Assembly: GCA_052148155.1 (NCBI GenBank)
Contig: JBKQIY010000048.1
Coordinates: 1 to 64,000, forward strand
Reading direction: 5' to 3'
Origin: JBBQER01 sp052148155
GTDB lineage: Bacteria; Actinomycetota; Acidimicrobiia; IMCC26256; PALSA-610
DNA length: 64,000 nt
Shown: positions 51,686 through 59,679 of the stretch, piece by piece
Layout: every line of letters starts with the position of its first letter
Position numbering within the stretch: the first letter of the stretch is position 1
Program-made: the position numbers and the translations under genes
Notes under the pieces: model-generated
Told to the model about the DNA's origin: nothing
The model's input: only the letters and a program-made list of their open reading frames with translations
The model's database searches: none

Positions 51686-52200
51686 CCCATCGCCCCGGCG
51701 ACTCGGCGGTCGGCGATCACGCGATCGAGCGCGTCGATGACGACGTGCAGCTCGGCGCGCAGGTCGGAAAGCTCGCGTTCGAAGCTGCGCAGTGCTGCGA
51801 GAATCGAGTTGAGCTCGTCGAGCGCAAGGACGGGCAGTTTCGCGAGCGTCGTGTCGACCACGAGTTGTTCGCGGTGATCGGGCCAGTGAAGTTCGATCGT
51901 CGGCGGATCGGCGGCCGGTGCGCCGCGGGTGGTGGTGATGGTCGAACGCCCGGACTCGACGCTCAGGATCCGTGGCAAATCGGCGACGAGGTCGCCGACG
52001 GAGCCGCCACGCTCTCGCCGCGCCCGTTCGGCTTCGAGGATCTCCATCCGCGCCTGCGCGAGACGGCGAAAGTACGACAGCGCGAGTTCGGCCTGAGCGC
52101 ACTCGTCGTGCATTGCGTGCAGATCGTCGAGCGAGCGACTGTCGAGTTCAGTCGCATAGTCGGGGTCGAGTAGACGCTGAACGCGTTCCGTGGCAATCAA
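51682..52200 (-). CDS. RsiG/AmfC-like anti-sigma factor with twin c-di-GMP signatures
   Basis: 172-residue, mostly helical protein. Two helices carry the spaced residues of the RsiG c-di-GMP motif E-x3-S-x2-R-x3-Q-x3-D: E38, S42, R45, Q49, E53 in the first, and E141, S145, R148, H152, D156 in the second (8 of 10 exact). In Streptomyces, RsiG bound to c-di-GMP sequesters the sigma factor WhiG. A linker of ~85 residues separates the helices. TTG 52200 is the only usable start; an AT-rich CATTAT box lies seven bases before it. Family assignment is from the motif only. Confidence 0.75.
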   Translation of the reverse strand: MIATERVQRLLDPDYATELDSRSLDDLHAMHDECAQAELALSYFRRLAQARMEILEAERARRERGGSVGDLVADLPRILSVESGRSTITTTRGAPAADPPTIELHWPDHREQLVVDTTLAKLPVLALDELNSILAALRSFERELSDLRAELHVVIDALDRVIADRRVAGAMG

Positions 52201-52272
52201 CTCCCTAATAATGGTGCGCGATCAGGCTATCGCGGTAGGTGCGCGACACAGACTCTGGTCCGTCGTCGAGTC

Positions 52273-52527
52273 TCACCCGCCGCTGACCGGCGGAAGGACG
52301 GCGACCTCGTCACCATCGGCGAGCACGGTGGCCCGGCCGTCGGACGGCTCGTCGCCGTTCACCCAGACCCGCGAGTTCGCGAGCACCAGGGCGAAGGACG
52401 TCCCGTAGACCGACACCGCGGAGTCGAGCAGCGATCCAACGGTCGGCACCTGGCTCTGGTCGTACTCGTCGTTCCCGCAGCCTGCGGCTTCGCGCGCCGC
52501 GGCAAACAGCCGCAGCGTCACGGTCAC
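52273..52527 (-). CDS. moaD: MoaD/ThiS-family sulfur carrier protein
   Basis: 84-residue ubiquitin-like sulfur carrier ending in the required diglycine (VLPPVSGG). It begins with VTLRLFAAAREAAG, typical of MoaD, the small subunit of molybdopterin synthase. The ATG overlaps the preceding DksA-like gene's stop as ATGA. No moaE is nearby, so a ThiS-like role is not excluded. Confidence 0.85.
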   Translation of the reverse strand: MTVTLRLFAAAREAAGCGNDEYDQSQVPTVGSLLDSAVSVYGTSFALVLANSRVWVNGDEPSDGRATVLADGDEVAVLPPVSGG

Positions 52528-52883
52528 GGGAAACTGCTGTCGACATTGGTTCGCGCGGCCGGATAGGCATCGAGACGTTCCGCGACGATCGGTTCGCCGG
52601 TGATCTCGTCGATGCCGTAGCTGCCGTCGTCGAGTCTTCCCAACGCGGCTTCGATTTCGGCCAGGTCGTGCTCGAGCTGTTCGAGAATCGCGACGTCCTT
52701 CTCGCGCTCGAATGTCTCCGAAGCCTGGTCGGCCGGATCCGTGACGTGCGCGAGATCGCCGACCTGGTCGGCCGCGTCCTGGTCGAGGCCCTCTTGGTGC
52801 AGTCCCTGGATGAGGCCCCGCACGCGTTCTTTTTCGGCCTCGAGGCGACGACGGGATGCGTCTTCGTCGAAGTGTTGTGTCAT
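52524..52883 (-). CDS. TraR/DksA-like protein without zinc-finger cysteines
   Basis: 119 residues: a coiled-coil-forming N-terminal half (RRRLEAEKERVRGLIQGLHQ ... EREKDVAILEQLEHDLAEIEAALGRL) followed by the DksA-type LDDGSYGIDEITGEPIVAERLDAYPAART. No cysteine is present, so the C4 zinc finger of classical DksA is lost while its fold signature remains. Possibly an RNA polymerase secondary-channel factor. ATG 52883 has TACGCT seven bases upstream. Confidence 0.8.
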   Translation of the reverse strand: MTQHFDEDASRRRLEAEKERVRGLIQGLHQEGLDQDAADQVGDLAHVTDPADQASETFEREKDVAILEQLEHDLAEIEAALGRLDDGSYGIDEITGEPIVAERLDAYPAARTNVDSSFP

Positions 52884-52890
52884 ACGGGCG

Positions 52891-52896
52891 AGCGTA
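52891..52896 (-). promoter_or_regulatory. Putative -10 box of the leaderless DksA-like/moaD unit
   Basis: TACGCT on the minus strand, seven bases before ATG 52883. Confidence 0.4.
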
Positions 52897-52973
52897 CTGT
52901 GCTCGTGCGGCGACGATCGGTGTCGTCGAACGTCGGCCTGGTCCGCTCCCGGTGGGCTTGGCGGTCCGTGCGG

Positions 52974-53588
52974 CTACTGGGCCCGCAGCGTACGCGCATG
53001 CTCGTCGAGCAAGGCTGCGAGCAACACGAGACGGTCGCCGACGGGCCCGGTTTCCAGCACACGCTGCGCGTCGAGCGGCCCGATCGGCGACAAGGCCGCA
53101 ATCTCGTACGACGCCTGCTCAACGTGATCGGAGATCGCGGGGAGTTCCGCTATGCGTGGATCGGAGCGACGGTACAGCGCGCACACGTCTCGCAGTGCCT
53201 CGACCGCGCCGGCACGCAGCTCCGAAAGGTCCGAACCAGACGTCGGCGGTTCGACGAGGTCGACGACTTCGGCCTGCGGGAACGGATCGTCTGGGAGCCA
53301 GCGCGCGACGCGCACGCGCCGCAGACCGACCGTCGCGAGCGCATAACCGCCGTCGGGAAGCTGCTGGGCGCGTACAATGCGCGCGACGGTCCCGACATCG
53401 AAGCGGACGTCGCCGCCCCCTACCTCGCTGCCCCGCTCGATGAGCACGGCACCGAACTCGCCGTCGTCACGCAACACGCGTTTGGTCATCTGCCGGTAAC
53501 GCGCTTCGAAGACGTGGAGCGGCAGCAGCGCGTGGGGGAAAAGCACGTTCCCGAGCGGGAACATCGGCATCACCCGGGTGTCGCTCAT
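52974..53588 (-). CDS. Lon N-terminal (substrate-binding) domain protein
   Basis: 204-residue stand-alone LON-N domain: MPMFPLGNVLFPHALLPLHVFEARYRQM is diagnostic, and LATVGLRRVRVARWL lies in the beta domain. The ATPase and protease domains of Lon are absent. Stand-alone versions are common in actinobacteria but their role is not settled. It starts 4 nt after the transglutaminase-like gene and ends that operon. Confidence 0.88.
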   Translation of the reverse strand: MSDTRVMPMFPLGNVLFPHALLPLHVFEARYRQMTKRVLRDDGEFGAVLIERGSEVGGGDVRFDVGTVARIVRAQQLPDGGYALATVGLRRVRVARWLPDDPFPQAEVVDLVEPPTSGSDLSELRAGAVEALRDVCALYRRSDPRIAELPAISDHVEQASYEIAALSPIGPLDAQRVLETGPVGDRLVLLAALLDEHARTLRAQ

Positions 53589-53592
53589 ACGT

Positions 53593-54405
53593 TCAGTTCA
53601 GCCGGGCGCGCAAGGCCCGAGCACGCGTCCGCAATCTCGCCGCAGCGTCTGTGCCCGTTCCCGTCGATTCGGTACCGTCAGTGTCGACGCGATCGGCGAG
53701 GAGGTCGAACTCGACCGCGGCTCGCATCACGTCCCCGGTGCTCGCCAGCTGATCGGCGAGGTGCAACTGCTCTTGAAACGTGATCCCCGGCACCGCGAGG
53801 TGCAGTCTGCACATCCACGCGAGCTGTACCGGATCGTTCGCAAGCTTCCCGCGTTCGAGATTGGCGAGCATCCGGGCCAGGATCGCGTGCGGCGCGGTCG
53901 GTCCGAGAAACGAAGGCTGGAACGTCAACGCGCCGCCGTAGACGAGGTCGAACTGGCGTCGACATCCCTGCGCGTCGAGCAGGGCACCCCGGTGGAACGG
54001 ATCGCACCACACGTCACCGCGCGCGGCGTCGAGCACGAGGAAGTGACCCGGCATACCGACACCCTGCACGTCGACGCCGATCCGTCGACCAACCGCGAGC
54101 ATGAGCACCGACAGCGTGATCGGGATCCCGAGGCGGGTTGCGATGACGGAGTCGAGGAAAGAATTTTCGGGATCGTCGTAGTGGTCGAGGTTGCCCGCAA
54201 ATCCGACCTGATCGAACAGCAGCGCCCGCAGCGCGTCGAACGTCGCCGCCTCGCACTGCCCGGCCAGTTCGTCGAGACGTGCGATCCACTCTTCGACGTC
54301 GATGTCAGGGTGTGCGTGCGCCGCGATGCAGAGCGCGGCAACGTCGAGCGGCACGTTGGCGGCGGTATGGCTGACCGCCTCGACGAAACGCTCGCGCGGG
54401 TGCAT
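53593..54405 (-). CDS. Transglutaminase-like (SirB1-type) protein
   Basis: 270 residues. The transglutaminase-like region IATRLGIPITLSVLMLAVGRRIGVDVQGVGMPGHFLVLD gives the SirB1 signature with a GHFLV histidine. FDQVGFAGNLDHYDDPENSFLDSVI precedes it, and a helical tetratricopeptide-like C-terminus follows. The enzymatic role is undefined in this family. ATG 54405 lies 11 nt after the SET-domain gene; the much longer open frame upstream is not coding. Confidence 0.87.
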   Translation of the reverse strand: MHPRERFVEAVSHTAANVPLDVAALCIAAHAHPDIDVEEWIARLDELAGQCEAATFDALRALLFDQVGFAGNLDHYDDPENSFLDSVIATRLGIPITLSVLMLAVGRRIGVDVQGVGMPGHFLVLDAARGDVWCDPFHRGALLDAQGCRRQFDLVYGGALTFQPSFLGPTAPHAILARMLANLERGKLANDPVQLAWMCRLHLAVPGITFQEQLHLADQLASTGDVMRAAVEFDLLADRVDTDGTESTGTGTDAAARLRTRARALRARLN

Positions 54406-54416
54406 CGAGTCGATCC

Positions 54417-54935
54417 CTACGCGTTTCGCCGCTCGATGTAGGCCGAGCAAAAGCCGCGGTAACGGTCGCGCAACTCGGGCTCCTTCCAGTCCACACCGGT
54501 GACGTTCCCGCGGCACAGTACGGCCGCGCAGGAACATGCGAACTCGTCGTAGTCGTCGGTGTCGGTCATCGCGTAGTCGAAGCACAGCTCCTCGCCAGCC
54601 GACACGTCGCGCATCGTCACGAGCAGGACCGACCCGACGATCCCACAGTTCGGATCGCAGGAATGGTTGACGAAGTCGGCGTCGTCGAACGGCGCGGCGC
54701 TCGCCAAGAAGAGGCCGTCGTCGATTTGCAGCGCGTGCATGCGAATCTCGTCGTCGAGCACGTCGAGTTCGGCACGGTCGACGACCGATCCGCCGAATCC
54801 GGCGACCGTTGTGCCGGCCGGGATTCGGTCCACCGCGAAGATGCCCATCCCCTTGTCGCCCGCCGGCCGGCGGGCGGCGAGCGGACTGAGCCAAGACTGG
54901 CGCACGGACACCTCCGTGTGAGGGGCTGAGCCCAC
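54417..54935 (-). CDS. SET-domain protein
   Basis: 172-residue SET-type protein with the pseudoknot motifs FVNHSCDPNCGIVG and GEELCFDYAMTDTDDYD. A post-SET-like cysteine cluster (FACSCAAVLCRG) could bind zinc. SET proteins use SAM to methylate lysine; the bacterial substrate is unknown. GTG 54935 is given; two further in-frame GTGs within the next 12 codons are possible starts. Confidence 0.88.
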   Translation of the reverse strand: MGSAPHTEVSVRQSWLSPLAARRPAGDKGMGIFAVDRIPAGTTVAGFGGSVVDRAELDVLDDEIRMHALQIDDGLFLASAAPFDDADFVNHSCDPNCGIVGSVLLVTMRDVSAGEELCFDYAMTDTDDYDEFACSCAAVLCRGNVTGVDWKEPELRDRYRGFCSAYIERRNA

Positions 54936-54999
54936 GGGCTCGAGAGGGACGAAGTGAGGCGGCGACCCGAACGCCGCTCAGATTGGGCAGAATATAGGG

Positions 55000-55932
55000 G
55001 TGAGCAAACGACGCGAGCGCGAACGGTTGGTGCGGCGCCGAGTCGCGTCGACCCGTCGCGAAGACGACGGCCACCGCCCGCCGGTGCGCGCCGGACATCT
55101 GTCGCCCCGTCGAACGGTCCCCGCCGACGTCCCCCGCCCTCCGTACGCTCCTGATGCACCACCACTCGTCGCGGCCGTGCCGCCCGACGAGATCCCCGAC
55201 CGTATGCGAGCTGCCGGGCGGGCGGCACGGGAGGTACTGATCGAGGTCGGTGCCGCAGTGCGGGCTGGCATCACGACCGACGAACTCGACCGGATCTGTC
55301 ACGAGGCCTACATCGCCCGGGGCGGCTACCCGAGCACGCTCGACTACAAGGGCTACCCGAAGTCGCTGTGCACGTCGGTGAACGAGGTCATTTGTCACGG
55401 CATTCCGGATGACCGTGCGCTGCAAGACGGCGACATCGTCAACTGCGACGTGACGATCTATCTCCACGGAGTGCACGGCGACTGCAGCGCGACCTTTCCG
55501 GTCGGCGACGTCGACGACGTCGGCGAGCGGCTCGTGCAGGTGACCTACGAGTCGTTGTGGAAAGGCATCGACGCGGTGCGCCCCGGCGCTCGCATCAACG
55601 ACATCGGACGCGCCATTCAAGACCATGTCGAGCCGAACGGCTTCAGCGTCGTTCGTTCCTTCGTCGGCCACGGCGTCGGTGAGACCTTCCATACCGCGCC
55701 GTCGGTGCCGCACTTTTTCGATCCGCACGCCGATACGTTGATCGAGCCGGGCATGACCTTCACGATCGAACCGATGATCAATGAAGGCGGATGGGAACTG
55801 GGCCGCATCTGGTCCGACGGTTGGACCGCGCCGACCCGAGACGGCTCGCGCTCCGCCCAGTTCGAGCACAGCCTGCTCGTGACCGCCACCGGCGTCGAGG
55901 TGCTGACGCTGCTCGCCGGCGAAACGCGATAG
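55000..55932 (+). CDS. map: Methionine aminopeptidase, type I with N-terminal extension
   Basis: Removes N-terminal methionine from new proteins; 310 residues. Metal/active-site residues are visible: His in NEVICHGIP, two Asp in VNCDVTIYLHGVHGDCSATF, His in FVGHGVGETFH, Glu in FTIEPMI and Glu in AQFEHSLLV. A ~60-residue Arg/Pro-rich N-terminus matches the actinobacterial type 1c form. GTG 55000 lacks a well-placed Shine-Dalgarno sequence and follows an AT-rich stretch (GAATATAG), so it may be leaderless. Confidence 0.96.
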   Translation: MSKRRERERLVRRRVASTRREDDGHRPPVRAGHLSPRRTVPADVPRPPYAPDAPPLVAAVPPDEIPDRMRAAGRAAREVLIEVGAAVRAGITTDELDRICHEAYIARGGYPSTLDYKGYPKSLCTSVNEVICHGIPDDRALQDGDIVNCDVTIYLHGVHGDCSATFPVGDVDDVGERLVQVTYESLWKGIDAVRPGARINDIGRAIQDHVEPNGFSVVRSFVGHGVGETFHTAPSVPHFFDPHADTLIEPGMTFTIEPMINEGGWELGRIWSDGWTAPTRDGSRSAQFEHSLLVTATGVEVLTLLAGETR

Positions 55933-56025
55933 CTCGCGGCTGACTGGTTCGAAACGTGGGAGCTCGGCCGGTCGTGTGGGCAACTCGTGCCGCGTCAGGC
56001 AACATTTGCCCGGTTCCGATGCCGC

Positions 56026-56041
56026 GCCTGCAGAGGCAGGC
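56026..56041 (+). terminator. Hairpin downstream of map
   Basis: GCCTGC-AGAG-GCAGGC, a perfect 6-bp stem with a four-base loop, 93 bp beyond the map stop. There is no U-tract. The rest of the 291-bp gap to the VOC gene shows nothing recognisable. Confidence 0.4.
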
Positions 56042-56224
56042 TGGCGCAGTCTGTCCTCGTCGTTGTGTACGGCCTGACCGCGTGACCCGAACTCAACCAT
56101 CAGGCCAACGGGTGCAAGTCAGCGGCGGCTGCGGACGGACTCGGGTCGCGAGGACCGACAGCTGGGTCCGCGCGAGCCGAACGCATGACTGCCGATCTGC
56201 CCGGTCGCCGAGTACAACGGTGAG

Positions 56225-56587
56225 ATGGAGATCACTGGGTCGAATCCGGTTCTCGCAGTGCACGACCTCGAGCGATCGGCGGAGTGGTTTCGCGCTGTGC
56301 TCGGGTGTGACAGGACAGATCCTGACCCCGGCAACTGGGTGTTCTGCCGAGCCGGGGCCGTCACGTTCATGCTCGGCCGTTGCCCCGACGCGCTCCCGGC
56401 TGCCGACTTGGGCGACCATAGCCATGTCGCGTACCTCACGGTCGATTCGGTCGATGCCTTCCACGCACGAGCAGTCGCAGCCGGAGCCGAGGTTGGCAAG
56501 CCACCGACCGATGAACCGTGGCACCGACGCGAGATGTCGCTTCGATCGCCCGAAGGACACCGTTTCATGCTTGGCGAAGCAATCTGA
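56225..56587 (+). CDS. VOC/glyoxalase-family protein
   Basis: 120-residue vicinal-oxygen-chelate fold: N-terminal SNPVLAVHDLERSAEWFRAVLGC and a C-terminal strand (EMSLRSPEGHRFMLGEAI). Members include glyoxalases, dioxygenases and antibiotic-binding proteins; the substrate is not inferable. ATG 56225 follows TACAAC at leaderless spacing. It stands alone, with gaps of 291 bp before and 176 bp after it. Confidence 0.85.
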   Translation: MEITGSNPVLAVHDLERSAEWFRAVLGCDRTDPDPGNWVFCRAGAVTFMLGRCPDALPAADLGDHSHVAYLTVDSVDAFHARAVAAGAEVGKPPTDEPWHRREMSLRSPEGHRFMLGEAI

Positions 56588-56751
56588 CTTCACCTGGTAC
56601 GTACCGCTCCCGGATACTGAGCTGTCGATCTCGCGCACATCGATGAGGCGTCGACCCGAACAGAACGTGGCACCGAACGCGCGCCGGACATGCCGGCGCC
56701 GTGGTTCCGAGCCCGTTCCTGGAGCGTCGCAAACGTTGCCGGAGGCGGCAC

Positions 56752-56757
56752 TAGCGT
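56752..56757 (+). promoter_or_regulatory. Putative -10 box of a leaderless SDR gene
   Basis: TAGCGT, six bases before GTG 56764. The ten bases CACTAGCGTC recur exactly before the Rpf-like gene at 60625. Confidence 0.5.
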
Positions 56758-56763
56758 CGGAGT

Positions 56764-57531
56764 GTGCGACTCGGGGGTGAGAAGGCCGTGGTCACCGGCT
56801 CGACCGCAGGCCTGGGTCGGGCGATCGCGCTGGCCCTGTCCGCCGAGGGCGCGGCCGTCGTGGTCACCGGACGCGACGAGGGCCGCGGCGACGCGGTGGT
56901 CGCCGAGATCACCGCCGTCGGTGGCTGCGCGTCGTTCGTGGCGGCCGATCTCGGCGAGGAGGACGCGTGCACGAGCCTGGTGCAAACCGCGGCCGAACGC
57001 ATGGACGGACTGACGGTGCTCGTCAACAACGCGGCGGGAAGCGACGCGGCCGACGGACCGGTCGCCGACCTCACGACCGACGGGTGGGAAGCGATCCTTC
57101 GCGTCGATCTCACCGCGCCGATGTGGTGCGCCCGAGCGGCGATTCCGTACATGCGCCGAGCCGGCCACGGTTCGATCGTCAATGTGTCGAGTCGGCAGGC
57201 TGAACGTGCGAGCCGGGGTTTCGCCGCGTATATCGCGGCCAAGTCGGGCCTCAACGGGCTGACCCGCGCGATCGCGGTCGATTACGCCGCCGACGCCATC
57301 CGCTGCAACACCATCAGTCCCGGCTACGTGTTGAACGACCGCCGCGACGCCGACATCACGCCCGAGCGACGCGCCCGCTACGAGGGCATGCACCTCACCC
57401 GACTCGGCGTCGCGTCCGACATCGCCCATGCGGCCGTATATCTCGCGAGCCGCGAGTCAGAGTTCGTCACGGGCATCAACCTTCAGCTCGACGGGGGCAG
57501 CAGCATCGCCCGCGGGCTCACGCTCGGCTGA
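56764..57531 (+). CDS. Short-chain dehydrogenase/reductase
   Basis: 255-residue classical SDR: cofactor motif TGSTAGLG (residues 11-18), NNAAG, catalytic Ser142/143, Tyr156 and Lys160 (YIAAK), then ISPGYV. NAD(P)-dependent oxidation or reduction of an alcohol/ketone is expected; the substrate is unknown. GTG 56764 is the probable leaderless start. The next gene follows after six bases, so the two are probably co-transcribed. Confidence 0.9.
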   Translation: MRLGGEKAVVTGSTAGLGRAIALALSAEGAAVVVTGRDEGRGDAVVAEITAVGGCASFVAADLGEEDACTSLVQTAAERMDGLTVLVNNAAGSDAADGPVADLTTDGWEAILRVDLTAPMWCARAAIPYMRRAGHGSIVNVSSRQAERASRGFAAYIAAKSGLNGLTRAIAVDYAADAIRCNTISPGYVLNDRRDADITPERRARYEGMHLTRLGVASDIAHAAVYLASRESEFVTGINLQLDGGSSIARGLTLG

Positions 57532-57537
57532 CGGACC

Positions 57538-58353
57538 GTGCACTCCCGAGCGTGCGTGAGCGCGATCTCCACCTTCGGTCTCGCACTCGACGAAGACCTC
57601 TCGTTTTGGGATCGGCATCACATCAACACCGTCGGTGTGTCAGTCGCGAAGCTCGAACGGTTCGGCTGGGAACGTGGAACCGACCTGGTCCGCGACGCGG
57701 TCGGACGCGGATTGCGGGTCGCGAATCTCATCGGTCTCGGCCCGTTCGACCTCGCCAACCCGCAGAGCTGGCCGACGCAGCAAGACCGGCTCATCCACTC
57801 GATCGAGACCGCGACCGCGGTCGGCGCCGAATGCATGGTGTTCACCACGGGGCCGTTCGCGCCGTTGAGCTGGGAAGCAGCGGCCGACAATCTTGACACC
57901 GCGCTCACGCCCGTCCTGGCGGCCGCCACCGCGCGTGGTGTCCCGTTCGCGATCGAACACACCAACTCGTTGCGTGTCGATGTCGGCTTCGTGCACACAC
58001 TGAAAGACGCCATCGACCTGGCGGAGCGGTTCGACATCGGCGTGTGCATGGAACTCAATGCCTGCTGGGCCGAACGTTCGCTCGAGCAGACGATTCGAGC
58101 GGGCATCGACCGGATCCGGCTCGTACAGGTGAGCGACTTCAAGGTCGGCACGGTCGCTTCCTCGCAGCGTCTCGTACCTGGCGACGGTGACATCCCAATC
58201 GAACGGATCCTGCGTGTCGTGCTCGACGCCGGTTACGTCGGCGTGTTCGATCTCGAGTTGATCGGCGACGCGATCGTCGCCGAGGGCTACGACGTGGCCG
58301 TTCCACGCGCCGTCGACCGGCTCGGATCGATGCTCGACGGCCTGGGCGCCTGA
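57538..58353 (+). CDS. Sugar phosphate isomerase/epimerase-like TIM-barrel protein
   Basis: 271-residue xylose-isomerase-like TIM barrel. Likely metal ligands occur in FAIEHTNSLRVDVGF, CMELNACWAE, VQVSDFKVG and FDLELIG. Family members act on sugars, inositols and hydroxy-acids. Co-transcription with the SDR upstream suggests a shared catabolic route. GTG 57538. It converges on the thioesterase gene with seven bases between stops. Confidence 0.85.
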   Translation: MHSRACVSAISTFGLALDEDLSFWDRHHINTVGVSVAKLERFGWERGTDLVRDAVGRGLRVANLIGLGPFDLANPQSWPTQQDRLIHSIETATAVGAECMVFTTGPFAPLSWEAAADNLDTALTPVLAAATARGVPFAIEHTNSLRVDVGFVHTLKDAIDLAERFDIGVCMELNACWAERSLEQTIRAGIDRIRLVQVSDFKVGTVASSQRLVPGDGDIPIERILRVVLDAGYVGVFDLELIGDAIVAEGYDVAVPRAVDRLGSMLDGLGA

Positions 58354-58360
58354 CCGGCGT

Positions 58361-58882
58361 TCAGACGTCGGGCGGGCCCCACACGTCGGCCGGGCGTCGC
58401 GGACCGACCGGTATGTCGCGACCTTCGATCGCCGCGACGCGCGAGAAATACAAGTCGGGCCAGTCGACGACCTTGCCGTTCCGCACGAGCAACTGCACCA
58501 CCCACGCCCGCGCAACGGCCCGGCCGGTCGACGCTTCGACCAGGCGCTGTTCGAGCACCGCAGCTTTGCCCTCGCGTCGCATATAGCGGAGCGCACCGAC
58601 GAACGTCTCGCCCGGCAATCCTTCCGACTCGTACAACACATGGAGTTCGCGGGCTGCGACGACGATCTCGTCGCGACGCAGGACCTCGATCCAGTCTCCA
58701 CCGACCTCTGCCCGCACGTACGCGACGCGCAGGTCGTTGAACACACGGACGGTCGCCGCGTTGTTCAGGTGGCCTTGGGCATCGAAATCAGCTGCGGCCG
58801 GGACGACGTCGACGACGAACCGGTAGCCGTCGGCGCGCAGCGTCGCCGCTCCCGCCGAACCGTCCGATTCGGTCAGGCCCAC
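58361..58882 (-). CDS. Acyl-CoA thioesterase-like hotdog protein
   Basis: 173 residues with a 4HBT-type hotdog signature: FDAQGHLNNAATVRVFNDLRVAYVRAEVG near the N-terminus, followed by strands LHVLYESEGLPGETFVGALRYM. Probably a thioesterase; the acyl group is unknown. GTG 58882 overlaps the stop of the upstream SDR by ten bases. The longer open frame is not conserved. Confidence 0.85.
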   Translation of the reverse strand: MGLTESDGSAGAATLRADGYRFVVDVVPAAADFDAQGHLNNAATVRVFNDLRVAYVRAEVGGDWIEVLRRDEIVVAARELHVLYESEGLPGETFVGALRYMRREGKAAVLEQRLVEASTGRAVARAWVVQLLVRNGKVVDWPDLYFSRVAAIEGRDIPVGPRRPADVWGPPDV

Positions 58883-59652
58883 ATGAAAGCGCCACCGTCT
58901 GCCATGAAGGTATGGCCAGTGAGGTAGCGACACGCGTCGGAACACAAAAACCAGGCGAGCGGTCCGATGTCGAGCTCGGGATCTCCTTGGCGTTTCATCG
59001 GGCAGTTCTCGATGAAGATCCGATAACCGTCGCTCTGTTTTGCGGCGTCACCGTGATGCGTCGCTGCGGCCGGGGCGATCGCGTTGACGACGATGCCGTC
59101 GGCGGCCCACTCACGCGCGGCTGTGCGCGTGAGGGCACGCACCGCCTCCTTTGACGCGTTGTAGGCAGCGAATCCGGCGCCGCCCGTGATGCCCATCGAC
59201 GACGCGAAGTTGACGATTCGACCCCAACCCTGCGCCCGCATATGCGGATACACGGCTTGCATCGCCCACAAGGTGCCCTTCACCCCGGAGTCGTAGAACG
59301 AGTCGACGTCGCGTTCGGATACCTCCGCGATCGGCGAGAGCGGTCGGAAGGTCTGCGCGTTGTTGATCAGCCCGTCGACTCGCCCGAAGCGCCCGATTGT
59401 CTGCGCGACCATCGCGTCGATCTGCTCACGTTGGGAGATGTCGCACACCACACCGTGGTTCGTGATGCCCAATTCGTCGAGTTCGCCGCAGGTTTGCGCC
59501 ATGAGCTCGTCTTTCCATTCGGCCACGACGATGCGCGCGCCGCCCTTGCCGAGGTGCAGCGCCATCCCCTTGCCGATGCCTTTGCCTGATCCCGTGACGA
59601 TGACCACCTTGCCGTCGACGGTGTGCATGTCGTTCGCAGCGGGAGCTGACAT
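58873..59652 (-). CDS. Short-chain dehydrogenase/reductase
   Basis: 259-residue classical SDR: TGSGKGIGKGMA (residues ~20-31), NNAQ, Ser151/152, Tyr164 and Lys168 (YNASK), and APAAATHHGDAA. It shares an operon with the thioesterase. ATG 59652 has TAGGGT six bases upstream, and its promoter abuts the divergent promoter of the SDR at 59680. Confidence 0.9.
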   Translation of the reverse strand: MSAPAANDMHTVDGKVVIVTGSGKGIGKGMALHLGKGGARIVVAEWKDELMAQTCGELDELGITNHGVVCDISQREQIDAMVAQTIGRFGRVDGLINNAQTFRPLSPIAEVSERDVDSFYDSGVKGTLWAMQAVYPHMRAQGWGRIVNFASSMGITGGAGFAAYNASKEAVRALTRTAAREWAADGIVVNAIAPAAATHHGDAAKQSDGYRIFIENCPMKRQGDPELDIGPLAWFLCSDACRYLTGHTFMADGGAFMWA

Positions 59653-59658
59653 CGTGCC

Positions 59659-59672
59659 ACCCTAACTACGCT
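59659..59672. promoter_or_regulatory. Back-to-back -10 boxes of two divergent leaderless SDR genes
   Basis: TAGGGT on the minus strand (complement of 59659-59664) is six bases before ATG 59652. TACGCT on the plus strand (59667-59672) is seven bases before ATG 59680. Only 27 bp separate the two start codons, so each -10 lies within the other promoter and a polymerase bound at one would exclude the other. Confidence 0.45.
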
Positions 59673-59679
59673 CGGTTCC

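Noticed and set aside
55940..55970. tRNA-like T-arm (GGTTCGAAAC) after map
   Set aside because: The flanking bases do not pair as a T-stem, and no acceptor or anticodon stem can be drawn around it.
54406..56100. Upstream extension of the transglutaminase-like frame to 835 codons
   Set aside because: The extension overlaps the SET gene and map on the other frame or strand, has biased Arg/His composition and no conserved motif. ATG 54405 gives a normal protein.
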